DNA of 64,000 nt, taken from NCBI GenBank assembly GCA_002280485.1, contig NCED01000008.1:61170-125169 (forward strand). The letters run 5' to 3'. This DNA is from Caulobacterales bacterium 32-69-10. GTDB taxonomy: Bacteria > Pseudomonadota > Alphaproteobacteria > Caulobacterales > Caulobacteraceae. The notes beneath the pieces were generated by a model. It was not told where the DNA came from and ran no database searches. It saw nothing but the letters and a program-made list of their open reading frames with translations. A program made the position numbers and the translations under genes. This document shows positions 52,401-62,275 of this stretch, piece by piece (within the stretch, counting starts at the first letter, position 1; every line of letters starts with the position of its first letter).

Positions 52401-52512
52401 GCCGTACCGATCGCGCACCGCCCCCAGGTTCGTGAAGACCTACGCCGGCGACTACGACCATCTGGCCCGGGTGCGGGAATGGTCGGCCGGCGACGAAGAG
52501 GACGGGGAATGA
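49492..52512 (+). CDS. addB: Double-strand break repair protein AddB
   Basis: A 1006-residue inactive-helicase/nuclease subunit of the alphaproteobacterial AddAB complex. The N-terminal region has LTPTRRGARSLADAFVR (degenerate helicase motif), later VLAGLEEGVWPRIPTADPFLSRPMRARL, and the C-terminal PD-(D/E)XK nuclease RGTAIHKAFERF with GCFDVPGADFRVSAKADRIEVV and LDFKTGRAPTAKE. ATG 49492 follows murU by 8 bp; upstream in-frame sequence belongs to murU. Its stop overlaps the addA start (ATGA). Confidence 0.95.
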   Translation: MSAPFAADGPHWFTIPAHRPFVEDLAAGLLAALSDGGPEALSEAIVLTPTRRGARSLADAFVRAGGGRAVLLPQIRALGDLDEGEPPFEPGDLALDLPPAISPLRRRFELARLVAGNAGMFDRPLDAAGVLELADALAGFLDSLQIEETTDLGRVATLVEGDLAQHWLKSAKFLRIATERWPERLRQMGLADVTDRRTALLRALGEAWTAKPPAGPLVAAGSTGTAPATADLLRVIAAAPKGAVVLPGLDLDLAETAWDQVREAHPQGAMHRLLARAKVERADVGVWSAPETLEQARRGRARRRVINEALRPAEATADWVGVIQRLRDQSPDADPIAEGMAGLSLVTTRTEEEAAATAALLLREALEVPGKTAALVTPDPALARRVSARLSRWAVTADSSAGSPLLGAPVGVLTALVAAAVADPLDPVRLLAICKHPLAGFGLDQEALAAARTKLERRGLRGARPRDWAEVRRRLDAAAAWTAPGDYADAIALAEGLQGILQTAAAPFSDGDANPVDAARALAAAIEAICAEPAGGTGRLWAGLAGEAAASLLAGIIEDGDGLPPATASGFAVLVERLLASQTVRSGSAAHPRLRILGAIEARLIRADVLVLAGLEEGVWPRIPTADPFLSRPMRARLDLPPPERRIGLAAHDFAQAACAPEVTLIHVERRGGQPAVKSRWLWRLETLARGAGVAIPGRPDALAWARALEAPVEAPPPTLQQARPPEPRPPVAARPRGLFVTQVEALVRDPYAIYARHILGFRQMERPDERVEVRIRGTAIHKAFERFSGAWPEADPALFARLYLDELRAAGATEGSLARETALADRAGRWVTDFERERRKPGVEVKVEQTGCFDVPGADFRVSAKADRIEVVGREVHVLDFKTGRAPTAKEIATGFSPQLTLTAAIVAGGGFDGLAAHVPGELVYVRVTGREPAGEMVIRAAPGESEAMAAQALEGLAALVRRYDDPEQPYRSRTAPRFVKTYAGDYDHLARVREWSAGDEEDGE

Positions 52513-55500
52513 CCGTCAATCCCCAGGACCTCGCGGCTGACCCGGAGACCAGCGCCTTCGTCACCGCCAATGCGGGGTCGGGCAAGACGACGACCCTGGT
52601 CAACCGGGTGGCGCGGCTGCTGCTGCGCAGGGTCGATCCCGAGACCATCCTGTGCGTGACCTACACCAAGGCCGCCGCCGCCGAGATGCAGCGGCGCCTG
52701 TTCGACCAGCTCGGCCGCTGGGCGCTGATGTCCAACGACGCCCTGGTCGGCGAACTGGCCAGGCTGGAGGGGCGGGCGCCGCAGAGCTACGACGCTTTCG
52801 ACCTGGAGCGGGCCCGGACCCTGTTCGCCCTGGCGCTGGAGACCCCCGGCGGCCTCAAGATCCAGACCATCCACGCCTTTTGCGAGAAGCTGCTGCGGCG
52901 CTTTCCGCTCGAGGCCGGGGTGTCGCCGGGGTTTCAGGTGCTGGAGGACGCCTCCGCCGCCCAGGTCGCCGCCGAGGCGCGCGACGGGGTGGCGCGGCGG
53001 GCCCTGGCCGGCGAGGCGGTGCTGTCGGAGGCCTACGCCCGCTTCGCCGTGGCGCTCGACTTCGCCAGCTTCGAGGCGATGTTCGTGGCCTTCGAGACCC
53101 GGCGCGAAGCCATCGCCGACTACATCCGCGGCGTCGGCGGGCTCGCCGCCCTGCCCCAGGCCATAGCCGAGGCTTGCGGCCTGGCCCATCCGATGGACGC
53201 CGAGGCCCTGGAGCAGGCGGCGGCCGACGAGATTTCTCCGATCCTGTGGCGGGCGGGGGCCGCGGCCCTGGCGGCGGGTGGGGTGCGCGATCAGAAGTGC
53301 GCCGGCCAGATGGCGCAGGTGGCCGCCGCCGCCGAGGCCGGCGAGGCGCGGTTCCGCCCCGCCCTGGCGGTGTTCTGCACCCAGGCGGGAGAGCTGGCCA
53401 AGTGGCCGGAGACGGCGGCGCGGCTCAAGGCCGACCCGGGGCTGCAGGCCCGGCTGCTCGACGAGCGCGACCGGCTGCGCGACGCCGACGCCCTGGCCAA
53501 GGCGGCGCGGGTGGCCGAGGACAGTGTCCAGGCCCTGGTGCTGGCGGCCTTCTATATCGACGCCTATGGACAAGCGAAGGCGCGGCGCGGCGCGCTCGAC
53601 TTCACCGACCTGATCGGGCGGACGCAGGGACTGCTCACCGGGGCCGATGCGGCGGCCTGGGTGCTGTTCAAGCTCGACGCGGGGCTTGAGCACATCCTGG
53701 TCGACGAGGCCCAGGACACGGCGCCCGAACAGTGGGCGATCCTGCGCGCCTTGTCGGACGAGTTCTTCTCCGGCGTGGGGACCGACCCCTACAAGCGCGA
53801 CCGGACCCTCGGCGACCGGACTCTGGGCCGCTCGATCTTCGTGGTCGGCGACGAGAAGCAGTCGATCTTCTCGTTCCAGGGCGCGGCGCCGGAGCGGCTG
53901 CGCATCGAGCGGGACTATTTCCAGGCCGCCGCGACGGGGGCGGGCCGGCGGTTCGCGCCGGTGCCTCTCCTGGCTTCGTGGCGGTCCACCAACGAAGTGC
54001 TCAAGTTCGTCGACGCGGTGTTCCACCCGGGCGAGCTGCGGCGCGCCCTGCAGCCCGACGCCGAGGATCTGATCGAGCACATCTCCAACCGGGCCAAGGC
54101 CGACCCGCAAGGAACCGGGACCATCGACCTGTGGCCGCTGGAGCGCGAGGAGCCGGAGGCCGAGCGCAGCGCCTGGGACGAGCCCCTGGACGCGGGCGCG
54201 GGCGCCGGCGCCTATCGGCGCCTCGCCGAACGGATCGCCGACGAGATCAAGGCGGCGGTCGAGCGCGGCGAGGCGGTGCACGACCGCGAGACCCGCGCGT
54301 GGCGGCCCTGCGGCTATGGCGACGTGCTGATCCTGGTCAGGAAGCGCAAGGTCCTGTTCGAGGAGCTGCTGCGGGCCTGCAAGCGGCGGGGGGTGCCGGT
54401 GGCCGGCGCCGACCGGCTGGTGCTGTCCGAGCATCCGGCCTTCGAGGACTTCCTGGCGCTTGCCCGCTTCGCCCTCTTCCCCGACGACGACCTGACCTTG
54501 GCGGCCCTGCTGCGCAGCCCGTTCTGCGATGTGGACGAGACGGGGCTGTATGACCTCGCCTACCAGCGCGACACCTCCCTGTGGCGCACTCTGCTGCGAC
54601 GCCAGGACGAGCGCCCCGAGTGGGCCGGGGCGGCGGACTTCCTCGGCTGGGCCAAGGCCGCAGGAGCGGCGCGGACCCCGTTCGACTTCTACGGCCGGGT
54701 GCTGAACCGGCTGGACCGGGACGGGCGGTCGATGCGCACCCGCATGGTCACCCGCCTGGGGCCGGAGGCGGCCGACGCCATCGAGGAGTTCCTGGCCCAG
54801 GCCCTGGCCGCCGAGGCCCGGGGCGTGATGGACCTGGAGCGGTTCGCCGACGCCCTGGCCGGGCTGACCGTGGCGGTGAAGCGCGAGATGGACGAGCCCC
54901 GGGGCGAGGTGCGGGTCATGACCGCCCACGGGGCCAAGGGGCTGGAGGCGCCGATCGTCTTCCTGCCCGAGACGGTGGGGGCCGGGGCGGCGCGGGGCTC
55001 GCCCCTGCTGGCCACCGAGGACGGCGGCTTCCTGTGGTGCGCCTCGGGCTCCAACGACTGCGAAGCCACCGCCTCGGCGCGGGAGCGGCGCAAACGCCGT
55101 GACGAGGAGGAGGCCCTGCGCCTGCTCTATGTGGCCCTCACCCGAGCGCGGGACCGGCTGGTCATCGCCGGGCGCATCAACGCCCGGGCCAAGGAAGAGA
55201 CCCTGCGCGGCTGGTGGACGCCGATGAATGCGGCCTTCGACCATCCGGACCTGGCCGAGCGGGTCAGGACGGTCCAGGTCGGCGGCATGGAGGTGCGCCG
55301 ATATGGCGACGATCCGCGCCTGCTCAAGCGTGGAAGCGCCGAGGTCGGCGAGGCCGCTGCGCCTTTGCCGGCCTGGGCCCTGCGGCCGGTGGAGCCCGAA
55401 GCGCCCGCCATGGTCTATGCCGCGCCCTCGACCCTGTTGGAGGATGTGCGCGGCTCGGCGCCCTCGCCCCTGTCGGCGCGGGGCGGCATGGGCCGGTTCC

Positions 55501-56012
55501 GGCGCGGGACCCTGATCCACCGCCTGCTGCAGCTGCTGCCGGATCTCGATCCCGCCGAACGGGCCGCCGGGGCGCAGCGCCTGCTGTCCAAGGAGCCGGA
55601 CCTGACCAATGAGCAGCGCGCCGAAATGGCGGCGGCGGCGCTGGGCGTGCTGGCCGATCCGATGTTCGCCGAGGTGTTCGCCCCGGGCAGCCGGGCCGAG
55701 GCCGCCGTGGCTGGCGGCGCGCCGGAGCTGCCGGACGGCCTGGCCGTGGCCGGGCGGGTCGACCGGATGCGGATCACCCCGGATCGGGTGCTGGTGGTCG
55801 ACTTCAAGACCAACCGGCCGGCGCCGGCGCGAATCGAGGACGCCGACCCGGCCTATGTGCTGCAGATGGCCGTCTATGCGGCGGTGCTGCGGGCGGTGTT
55901 CCCCGGCCGCACGGTCGAGGCCGCCCTGGTGTGGACCGACGGACCAAAGCTAATGCCGGTTCCAGAAGAAGTGATGGTTAAAGCCCTTGCCGGCCTCCCG
56001 CGCGGCGGTTGA
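52509..56012 (+). CDS. addA: Double-strand break repair helicase-nuclease AddA
   Basis: A 1167-residue UvrD-type superfamily 1 helicase with C-terminal nuclease. Helicase motifs: Walker A AFVTANAGSGKTTTLVNRVARLLL, motif Ia CVTYTKAAAAEMQRRL, IQTIHAFCEKLLRRFP, motif II HILVDEAQDTAPEQW, motif III VVGDEKQSIFSFQGA, motif V VMTAHGAKGLEAPIVFLP and motif VI LLYVALTRARDRLVIAG. The nuclease has VLVVDFKTNRPAP and QMAVYAAVLRAVFPG. With AddB it resects double-strand ends before RecA loading. The start is ATG 52509. Confidence 0.97.
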   Translation: MTVNPQDLAADPETSAFVTANAGSGKTTTLVNRVARLLLRRVDPETILCVTYTKAAAAEMQRRLFDQLGRWALMSNDALVGELARLEGRAPQSYDAFDLERARTLFALALETPGGLKIQTIHAFCEKLLRRFPLEAGVSPGFQVLEDASAAQVAAEARDGVARRALAGEAVLSEAYARFAVALDFASFEAMFVAFETRREAIADYIRGVGGLAALPQAIAEACGLAHPMDAEALEQAAADEISPILWRAGAAALAAGGVRDQKCAGQMAQVAAAAEAGEARFRPALAVFCTQAGELAKWPETAARLKADPGLQARLLDERDRLRDADALAKAARVAEDSVQALVLAAFYIDAYGQAKARRGALDFTDLIGRTQGLLTGADAAAWVLFKLDAGLEHILVDEAQDTAPEQWAILRALSDEFFSGVGTDPYKRDRTLGDRTLGRSIFVVGDEKQSIFSFQGAAPERLRIERDYFQAAATGAGRRFAPVPLLASWRSTNEVLKFVDAVFHPGELRRALQPDAEDLIEHISNRAKADPQGTGTIDLWPLEREEPEAERSAWDEPLDAGAGAGAYRRLAERIADEIKAAVERGEAVHDRETRAWRPCGYGDVLILVRKRKVLFEELLRACKRRGVPVAGADRLVLSEHPAFEDFLALARFALFPDDDLTLAALLRSPFCDVDETGLYDLAYQRDTSLWRTLLRRQDERPEWAGAADFLGWAKAAGAARTPFDFYGRVLNRLDRDGRSMRTRMVTRLGPEAADAIEEFLAQALAAEARGVMDLERFADALAGLTVAVKREMDEPRGEVRVMTAHGAKGLEAPIVFLPETVGAGAARGSPLLATEDGGFLWCASGSNDCEATASARERRKRRDEEEALRLLYVALTRARDRLVIAGRINARAKEETLRGWWTPMNAAFDHPDLAERVRTVQVGGMEVRRYGDDPRLLKRGSAEVGEAAAPLPAWALRPVEPEAPAMVYAAPSTLLEDVRGSAPSPLSARGGMGRFRRGTLIHRLLQLLPDLDPAERAAGAQRLLSKEPDLTNEQRAEMAAAALGVLADPMFAEVFAPGSRAEAAVAGGAPELPDGLAVAGRVDRMRITPDRVLVVDFKTNRPAPARIEDADPAYVLQMAVYAAVLRAVFPGRTVEAALVWTDGPKLMPVPEEVMVKALAGLPRGG

Positions 56013-56093
56013 TGCTGGCGCTTCCGGCGCCTACATGGGCGGCAAGGGTATATGGGCGCCAGGCTTCCGCCGCGCCGTTTAGGAGATCAGCTC

Positions 56094-56432
56094 ATGGCCA
56101 CTGTGAAGGTCACCGACGAAAGCTTCGACCAGGACGTGCTCCAGGCCTCCACGCCGGTGCTGGTGGATTTCTGGGCCGAGTGGTGCGGGCCCTGCAAGCA
56201 GATCGCCCCGGCCCTTGACCAGATCTCGGAAGAGCTCGCCGGCGCCGTGACGGTGGCCAAGGTCAATATCGAGGAAAGCCCCACCACGCCCTCGCGCTAC
56301 GGCGTGCGCGGCATCCCGACCCTGATGCTGTTCCGCGACGGGCAGATGGCCTCGATGAAGGTCGGCGCCATGCCCAAGCAGAAGATTCTCGAGTGGCTCT
56401 CCGAGACGGGCGTGACGGCGGTCACGGCCTAG
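56094..56432 (+). CDS. trxA: Thioredoxin
   Basis: A 112-residue thioredoxin with the active site WCGPC (Cys31, Cys34) in VLVDFWAEWCGPCKQIAPAL, the cis-proline in GIPTLMLFRDG, and the usual beta-alpha order. The ATG at 56094 is supported by AGGAG at 56080-56084. It lies 81 bp after addA, perhaps with its own promoter, and its stop overlaps that of the convergent folC by 4 bp. Confidence 0.98.
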   Translation: MATVKVTDESFDQDVLQASTPVLVDFWAEWCGPCKQIAPALDQISEELAGAVTVAKVNIEESPTTPSRYGVRGIPTLMLFRDGQMASMKVGAMPKQKILEWLSETGVTAVTA

Positions 56433-57748
56433 GTGGGCCACGTTTCGGGCGAGAGGCTCAGCACCTCGCCGGCGAGGTAGAGCGATCCGCAGATGATGAG
56501 GTGGGGCGCGGGCCCGTCTGCGGACAGGGCCAGGCGCACCGCTTCGGTGACGTTGTGAGCGGCGTCGGCCTTCAGGCCGGCGCCGTTCGCTTTTGCGGCC
56601 AGGGCGATGGGATCGAGGGCGGCCTCGGCGTCGAAGCCGGTGGCGACGATGCGGGGCGAGGCGGCGGCCAGGGCCTCCAGCACCCCGGCCACATCCTTGT
56701 TGGCGAGCAGGCCGACGATCATCGTCACCGGCCTGCCGTCGCGGGCGGTGAGCGCGCGGGCGAAATCTGCCAGGGCGGCGGCGCCGTGGGGGTTGTGGGC
56801 CCCGTCGAGCCACAGGTCGGCCCCCGCGGCGGCGGCGAAGTCGGCCAGGGGCCCCCGGGTCAGGCGCTGCAGGCGGCCGGGCCAGGACGCCCGGGCGACG
56901 CCCTCGGCCAGAACGGCCTCGGTGAAGCCCTCGTGGCGCAGGGCCAGGGCGGCGGCGACCGCCAGGCCCGCGTTGTCGATCTGGTGCGCGCCGGTGAGGC
57001 CCGGGGCGGGCAGGTCGTAGAGCCGGTCGGCGACCTGGACGGCGGTGCGGCCGGCGGCGCCCCAGGCGTCGAAGTCGCGGCCCATCTCGATCAGGGGCGC
57101 CCCGACCTCTGCCGCCCGGGCCTCGATCACGTCCAGCGCCTCGGCCTGCTGGTGGCCGATCACGGCGGGCACGCCCGGACGCAGGATGCCGGCCTTCTCG
57201 AAGGCGATCTGGCCCAGGGTCTCGCCGAGGAATTCGGTGTGGTCGAGGGCCACCGGCGCGATCACCGACAGGACCACGCCCTCGACCACATTGGTGCAGT
57301 CGAAACGGCCGCCGAGGCCGACCTCGACCAGGCACAGGTCCGCGGGGGCCTCGGACATCGCCAGGAAGGCGGCGGCGGTGGTGATCTCGAAGAAGGTGAT
57401 CGGCGCGCCGGCGTTCAGCCGTTCGACCCGGTCCAGCACCTCGGTCAGTTGATCATCGTCGATCAACCGGCCGGCCAGCCGTATCCGCTCGGCGAAACGG
57501 ACCAGATGGGGCGAGGAGAAGACGTGGACCGACAGGCCGGCGGCCTCGGCCACGGCCCGCAGGGTGGCGATGGTCGACCCCTTGCCGTTGGTGCCGGCGA
57601 CATGGACGACGGGCGGCAGGCGCCTTTGCGGGTCGCCGAGCACGGCGCACAGGCGCTGCATGCGATCGAGGCTGAGGTCGATGGCCTTCTTGTGCAGGCC
57701 CTTGAAGCGCTCCAGCACCCGATCGTGGGCGCGAAGATAGTCGCTCAT
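56429..57748 (-). CDS. folC: Bifunctional dihydrofolate/folylpolyglutamate synthase
   Basis: A 439-residue Mur-ligase-fold enzyme adding glutamate to dihydropteroate and folates. Signatures: P-loop VVHVAGTNGKGSTIATLRAVAE, SSPHLVRFAERIRLAG, CLVEVGLGGRFDCTN, VALDHTEFLGETLGQIAFEKAGI, and LWLDGAHNPHGAAAL. It lies immediately downstream of accD (stop and start abut), part of a leftward trpF-trpB-trpA-accD-folC group common in alphaproteobacteria. Confidence 0.97.
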   Translation of the reverse strand: MSDYLRAHDRVLERFKGLHKKAIDLSLDRMQRLCAVLGDPQRRLPPVVHVAGTNGKGSTIATLRAVAEAAGLSVHVFSSPHLVRFAERIRLAGRLIDDDQLTEVLDRVERLNAGAPITFFEITTAAAFLAMSEAPADLCLVEVGLGGRFDCTNVVEGVVLSVIAPVALDHTEFLGETLGQIAFEKAGILRPGVPAVIGHQQAEALDVIEARAAEVGAPLIEMGRDFDAWGAAGRTAVQVADRLYDLPAPGLTGAHQIDNAGLAVAAALALRHEGFTEAVLAEGVARASWPGRLQRLTRGPLADFAAAAGADLWLDGAHNPHGAAALADFARALTARDGRPVTMIVGLLANKDVAGVLEALAAASPRIVATGFDAEAALDPIALAAKANGAGLKADAAHNVTEAVRLALSADGPAPHLIICGSLYLAGEVLSLSPETWPT

Positions 57749-58747
57749 CTAGGCGGCGCTGGGCGCGGCCGCGACGCGGGTCGCCCGGCCCATCATCAGG
57801 GTGGTGAGCAGCGAGCCCAGCACGTCGGGCAGGTCCTTGCGGGCCACCACCTTGTCGACCATCCCCTTCTCCAACAGGTACTCGGAGCGCTGGAAGCCGG
57901 GGGGCAGGGTCTCGCGGATGGTCTGCTCGATCACCCGGGGACCGGCGAAGCCGATCAGGGCGCCGGGCTCGGCCAGGTGGACGTCGCCCAGCATGGCGTA
58001 GGAGGCGGTGACCCCGCCGGTGGTGGGGTCGGTCAGCACGACCACATAGGGCAGGCCGGCGGCCTTGAGGTGCTGGATGGCGATGGTGGTGCGCGCCATC
58101 TGCATCAGGGACAGGGCCCCTTCCTGCATGCGCGCGCCCCCCGCGGCGGTGAAGGCCACCAGCGGACAGCTGCGCGCCACGGCCGCCTCGGCGGCCGCCA
58201 CGAAGCCCTCGCCCGCGGCCATGCCCAGCGAGCCCCCCATGAAGGCGAAATCCTGGACCATGGCGACGGCCGGAACCGTGCGGATCAGGCCATAGCCGAT
58301 GGAGACCGCATCAGGGGTCCCGGTAGCTTTGCGGGCGATGGCGAGACGGTCGGGATAGGGCTTGTCGTCGGAGAAGCTCAGCGGGTCTTCGGGCACGGCC
58401 GGGGCGGGCAGGGCCTCCCACACGCCGGCGTCGAAAGTGTAGCGCAGCCGCAGGGCGGCGCCGACCCGCATGTGCCGGCCGGCCGGGGTCACCCACAGGG
58501 CGGCCTCCAGGTCGGGGCGATAGATCATCTCGCCGCTGTCCGGGCATTTGACCCAGAGGTTCTCGGGCGTGTCGGCGCCCTGCTTCTTCAGATTGCGCAC
58601 GCCGGGCGCGAAGCGCGCCAGCCAGCCGCCACGCTTGGGGCGCTCGGGAGGCTTTTCGATCGAGACCTTCTCGGTCTGGGCTTTGTCGATCTGGACCTTG
58701 TCGGCCTGGGCCTTGTCAGGATGGGCCTTGTCGTCGCGATCCGCCAT
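57749..58747 (-). CDS. accD: Acetyl-CoA carboxylase carboxyltransferase subunit beta, zinc ribbon lost
   Basis: A 332-residue crotonase-fold subunit transferring carboxyl from biotin to acetyl-CoA. Conserved: PVAMVQDFAFMGGSLGMAAGEGF, VAFTAAGGARMQEGALSLMQMAR, VVLTDPTTGGVTASYAMLGDVHLAEPGALIGFAGPRVI. The N-terminal zinc finger normally has four Cys, but here only one remains (WVKCPDSGEMIYRPDLEAALWVTPAGRHMRV); other alphaproteobacterial AccDs show the same loss. Residues 1-40 are a Lys/Asp-rich tail of short repeats (DKAQADKVQIDKAQTEK). AccA is not in the window. Confidence 0.96.
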   Translation of the reverse strand: MADRDDKAHPDKAQADKVQIDKAQTEKVSIEKPPERPKRGGWLARFAPGVRNLKKQGADTPENLWVKCPDSGEMIYRPDLEAALWVTPAGRHMRVGAALRLRYTFDAGVWEALPAPAVPEDPLSFSDDKPYPDRLAIARKATGTPDAVSIGYGLIRTVPAVAMVQDFAFMGGSLGMAAGEGFVAAAEAAVARSCPLVAFTAAGGARMQEGALSLMQMARTTIAIQHLKAAGLPYVVVLTDPTTGGVTASYAMLGDVHLAEPGALIGFAGPRVIEQTIRETLPPGFQRSEYLLEKGMVDKVVARKDLPDVLGSLLTTLMMGRATRVAAAPSAA

Positions 58748-58760
58748 AGGCGTGCTTCCT

Positions 58761-59581
58761 TTAGGCCGGGGCCTTGGCGCGGGCGCCGCGCACGGCCTGG
58801 GCGAGCGCCGCCACCGAGGCCAGCACCCTGGTCTTGGGGTCTTCGCCGGCCGCGATCGCCGCGGCCACCTGGTCGACCAGGGCCGAGCCGACCACGGCGG
58901 CGTCGGCGATGCGGGCGATGGCCGCCGCGCGCTCGGGGGTCTTGATGCCGAAGCCGACCGCGACGGGAAGCCCGGTCGCGGCGCGGACCCGGGCCACCGC
59001 CGGGGCGACCTCGGCGGCGTCGGCCTCCTTGGCCCCGGTCACGCCCGTGACGGCGACGTAGTAGACGAAGCCCGAGGTCCGGCTGGCCACCACCTTCATC
59101 CGCGCGTCGTCCGTGGTCGGCGTGGCGAGGCGGATCAGCGACAGGTGGGCGGCGTCGAGGGCGTCGGCCAGGGCCTCGGCCTCTTCGGGCGGGCAATCGA
59201 CGATGATCAGGCCGTCGATGCCGGCGGCGGCGCAGTCGCGGGCGAAGGCGCCGTAACCCCAGCTCATCACCGGATTGAGGTAGCCCATCAGGATCACCGG
59301 CGTGTCGGCGTCGGTCTCGCGGAAGCGTCGGGCCAGCTCCAGCACGGACTTCAGCTTGGTCCCGGCCTTGAGGGCCCGCTGGCCGGCGCGCTGGATCGGC
59401 GGGCCTTCGGCCATGGGATCGGAGAAGGGAAAGCCCAGCTCGATGATGTCGGCGCCGGCGCCGGGCAGGCCCTTGAGGATCTCGAAGCTGGTCTCGAGGT
59501 CGGGGTCGCCGCCCATGACATAGGCGACGAAGGCGGCGCGGTCTTGGGCGCGCAAGCTTGCGAAGCGGGCGTCGATCCGGC

Positions 59582-59585
<4 letters not shown>
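58761..59585 (-). CDS. trpA: Tryptophan synthase alpha subunit
   Basis: A 274-residue TIM-barrel subunit cleaving indole-3-glycerol phosphate. Conserved: [37 protein letters not shown] with the catalytic Glu, [26 protein letters not shown] (catalytic Asp), [24 protein letters not shown]. The GTG at 59585 overlaps the trpB stop (GTGA), coupling the two subunits. Confidence 0.97.
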
Positions 59586-60828
<1,243 letters not shown>

Positions 60829-60832
<4 letters not shown>

Positions 60833-61467
60833 GCGCGGCGGACCGCGTCCAGGAAGGCCGAAATCAGGCGGGGGTCCTTATAGCCCGGCCCTCGCTCCAC
60901 GCCAGAGGAAACGTCCACCAGCGGCGCGCCCGAGGCGCTGATCGCCTCGGCCACGTTCCAGGGGTCGAGCCCGCCGGCCAGGAACCAGGGGCGCTCGAAG
61001 CGGCGGCCCTGGGTGAGGGTCCAGTCGAAGCGGACGCCATTGCCGCCGGGCAGGGCGGCGTCCTTGGGGGCCTTGGTGTCGAACATGAGCTGGTCGGCGG
61101 CGCCGTCGAAGGCCTTGGCCCTGTCCAGGTCATGAACGTCCGAAACGGGGATGACCTTGATGACCTCGGCGCCGGTGCGCGCCCGCACCTCGGCCGCCCG
61201 CATGGCCGTCTCCTCGCCGTGGAGCTGGATCAGGTCGGGGCGCAGGGTGCGGGCCAGGTGGTCCAGGAGCGCGTCGTCCGGGTCGACGGTCACGGCCACG
61301 ATCTGGGCCTTGCCGCGCACGGCCTGGGCCAGGGCGGCGGCGGCCTCGGGAAGGATGGCGCGAGGGCTCGGCGGGAAAAAGTTGAATCCGAGATAGGCCG
61401 CGCCGCCATCCAGCGCCGCCTGCACCGTTTCGGGGGTGGTCAACCCGCAGATCTTCGCCCTGGCCAT
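60829..61467 (-). CDS. trpF: Phosphoribosylanthranilate isomerase
   Basis: A 212-residue TIM-barrel isomerase in tryptophan synthesis. Conserved: [16 protein letters not shown] with the catalytic Cys, [31 protein letters not shown] (catalytic Asp), [38 protein letters not shown]. First of the leftward trpF-trpB-trpA-accD-folC series. Confidence 0.97.
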
Positions 61468-61572
61468 GGGCCGGATGTGGCCGACAGCTACGGTTTGCGC
61501 AAGGGCGACGGCCGGAACTGTGGCGGCGGGGAGGGGTTGTTGGCGGACATGTTTCGATAAGGAGTGCGGCCC

Positions 61573-62250
61573 GTGACCCTGGTTCTCAACGACTCACGTC
61601 ACCTGATCGGCGAGGTTCGCGATCGGTTCGTCGGCGGAACCGCAGCGGCCCGTTCACGGCTCGGCGACCGCGCGGAGGATCTGGCGCGCGCGGCGCGGGC
61701 GGCGGGACGCGGCGGGTGGCCCAAGCTGGCCGGCGTCGCGGCCCTGGGCTTTGTGGCCGGGGTGGCGATGCTGGGGGCCCGTAAGGTCGCCATGCAGGCG
61801 ACGACCGGCCTTGCGGGCGACTGGTTCGCGGCGCTCAAGGCCGATCACAAGCTGGTCGACGGCCTGTTCAAGGTGCTGCTCGAGACCAGCGAGGACGAAA
61901 CGGCCAAGCGCCAGCTGCTGTTTTCCAAGATCGTCTACGCCCTGGCCAAGCACCAGTTCGAGGAGGAGCACGTGATCTATCCGGCCCTGCTCGCCGGCGG
62001 CCGGGCCGAAACGCCCAAGCACCTCGCCTCCGAGCACTTCGAGATGAAGAGCCTGATGCATAGCCTGTCGGAGATGGCCAAGGACGACCCCCGGTGGCTG
62101 GGGACGGCGCGGGGCCTGCACAAGCTGATCGGCGAGCACGTGCGCGAGGAGGAGGAAATCGTCTTCCCGGCGCTACAGGCGCGGCTGACCGCCCGAGAGA
62201 ACGCGCATCTGACGCGGGCCATGCACCGCGAGGGACTGAAGCTGGCCTGA
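61573..62250 (+). CDS. Hemerythrin (HHE) domain protein with an N-terminal hydrophobic segment
   Basis: A 225-residue protein. Residues about 1-55 are basic and Arg/Ala-rich; about 55-75 is hydrophobic (LAGVAALGFVAGVAMLGARKVAM), possibly a membrane anchor. The rest is a hemerythrin-like four-helix bundle with His/Glu ligands in KADHKLVDGLF, HQFEEEHVIYP, EHFEMKSLM and HVREEEEIVFP, a di-iron site for oxygen, nitric oxide or redox sensing. I prefer GTG 61573 because AAGGAG (61559-61564) is spaced 8 bases from it; GTG 61564 overlaps that ribosome binding site. Function unknown. Confidence 0.85.
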   Translation: MTLVLNDSRHLIGEVRDRFVGGTAAARSRLGDRAEDLARAARAAGRGGWPKLAGVAALGFVAGVAMLGARKVAMQATTGLAGDWFAALKADHKLVDGLFKVLLETSEDETAKRQLLFSKIVYALAKHQFEEEHVIYPALLAGGRAETPKHLASEHFEMKSLMHSLSEMAKDDPRWLGTARGLHKLIGEHVREEEEIVFPALQARLTARENAHLTRAMHREGLKLA

Positions 62251-62271
62251 TCTTCCTCCCCCACGGGAAGA
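62251..62271. terminator. Weak hairpin between convergent hemerythrin and mscL genes
   Basis: TCTTCC (62251-62256) and GGAAGA (62266-62271) can pair around a nine-base loop in the 25-bp gap between the two stops. There is no clear U-tract. Confidence 0.3.
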
Positions 62272-62275
62272 AGGT

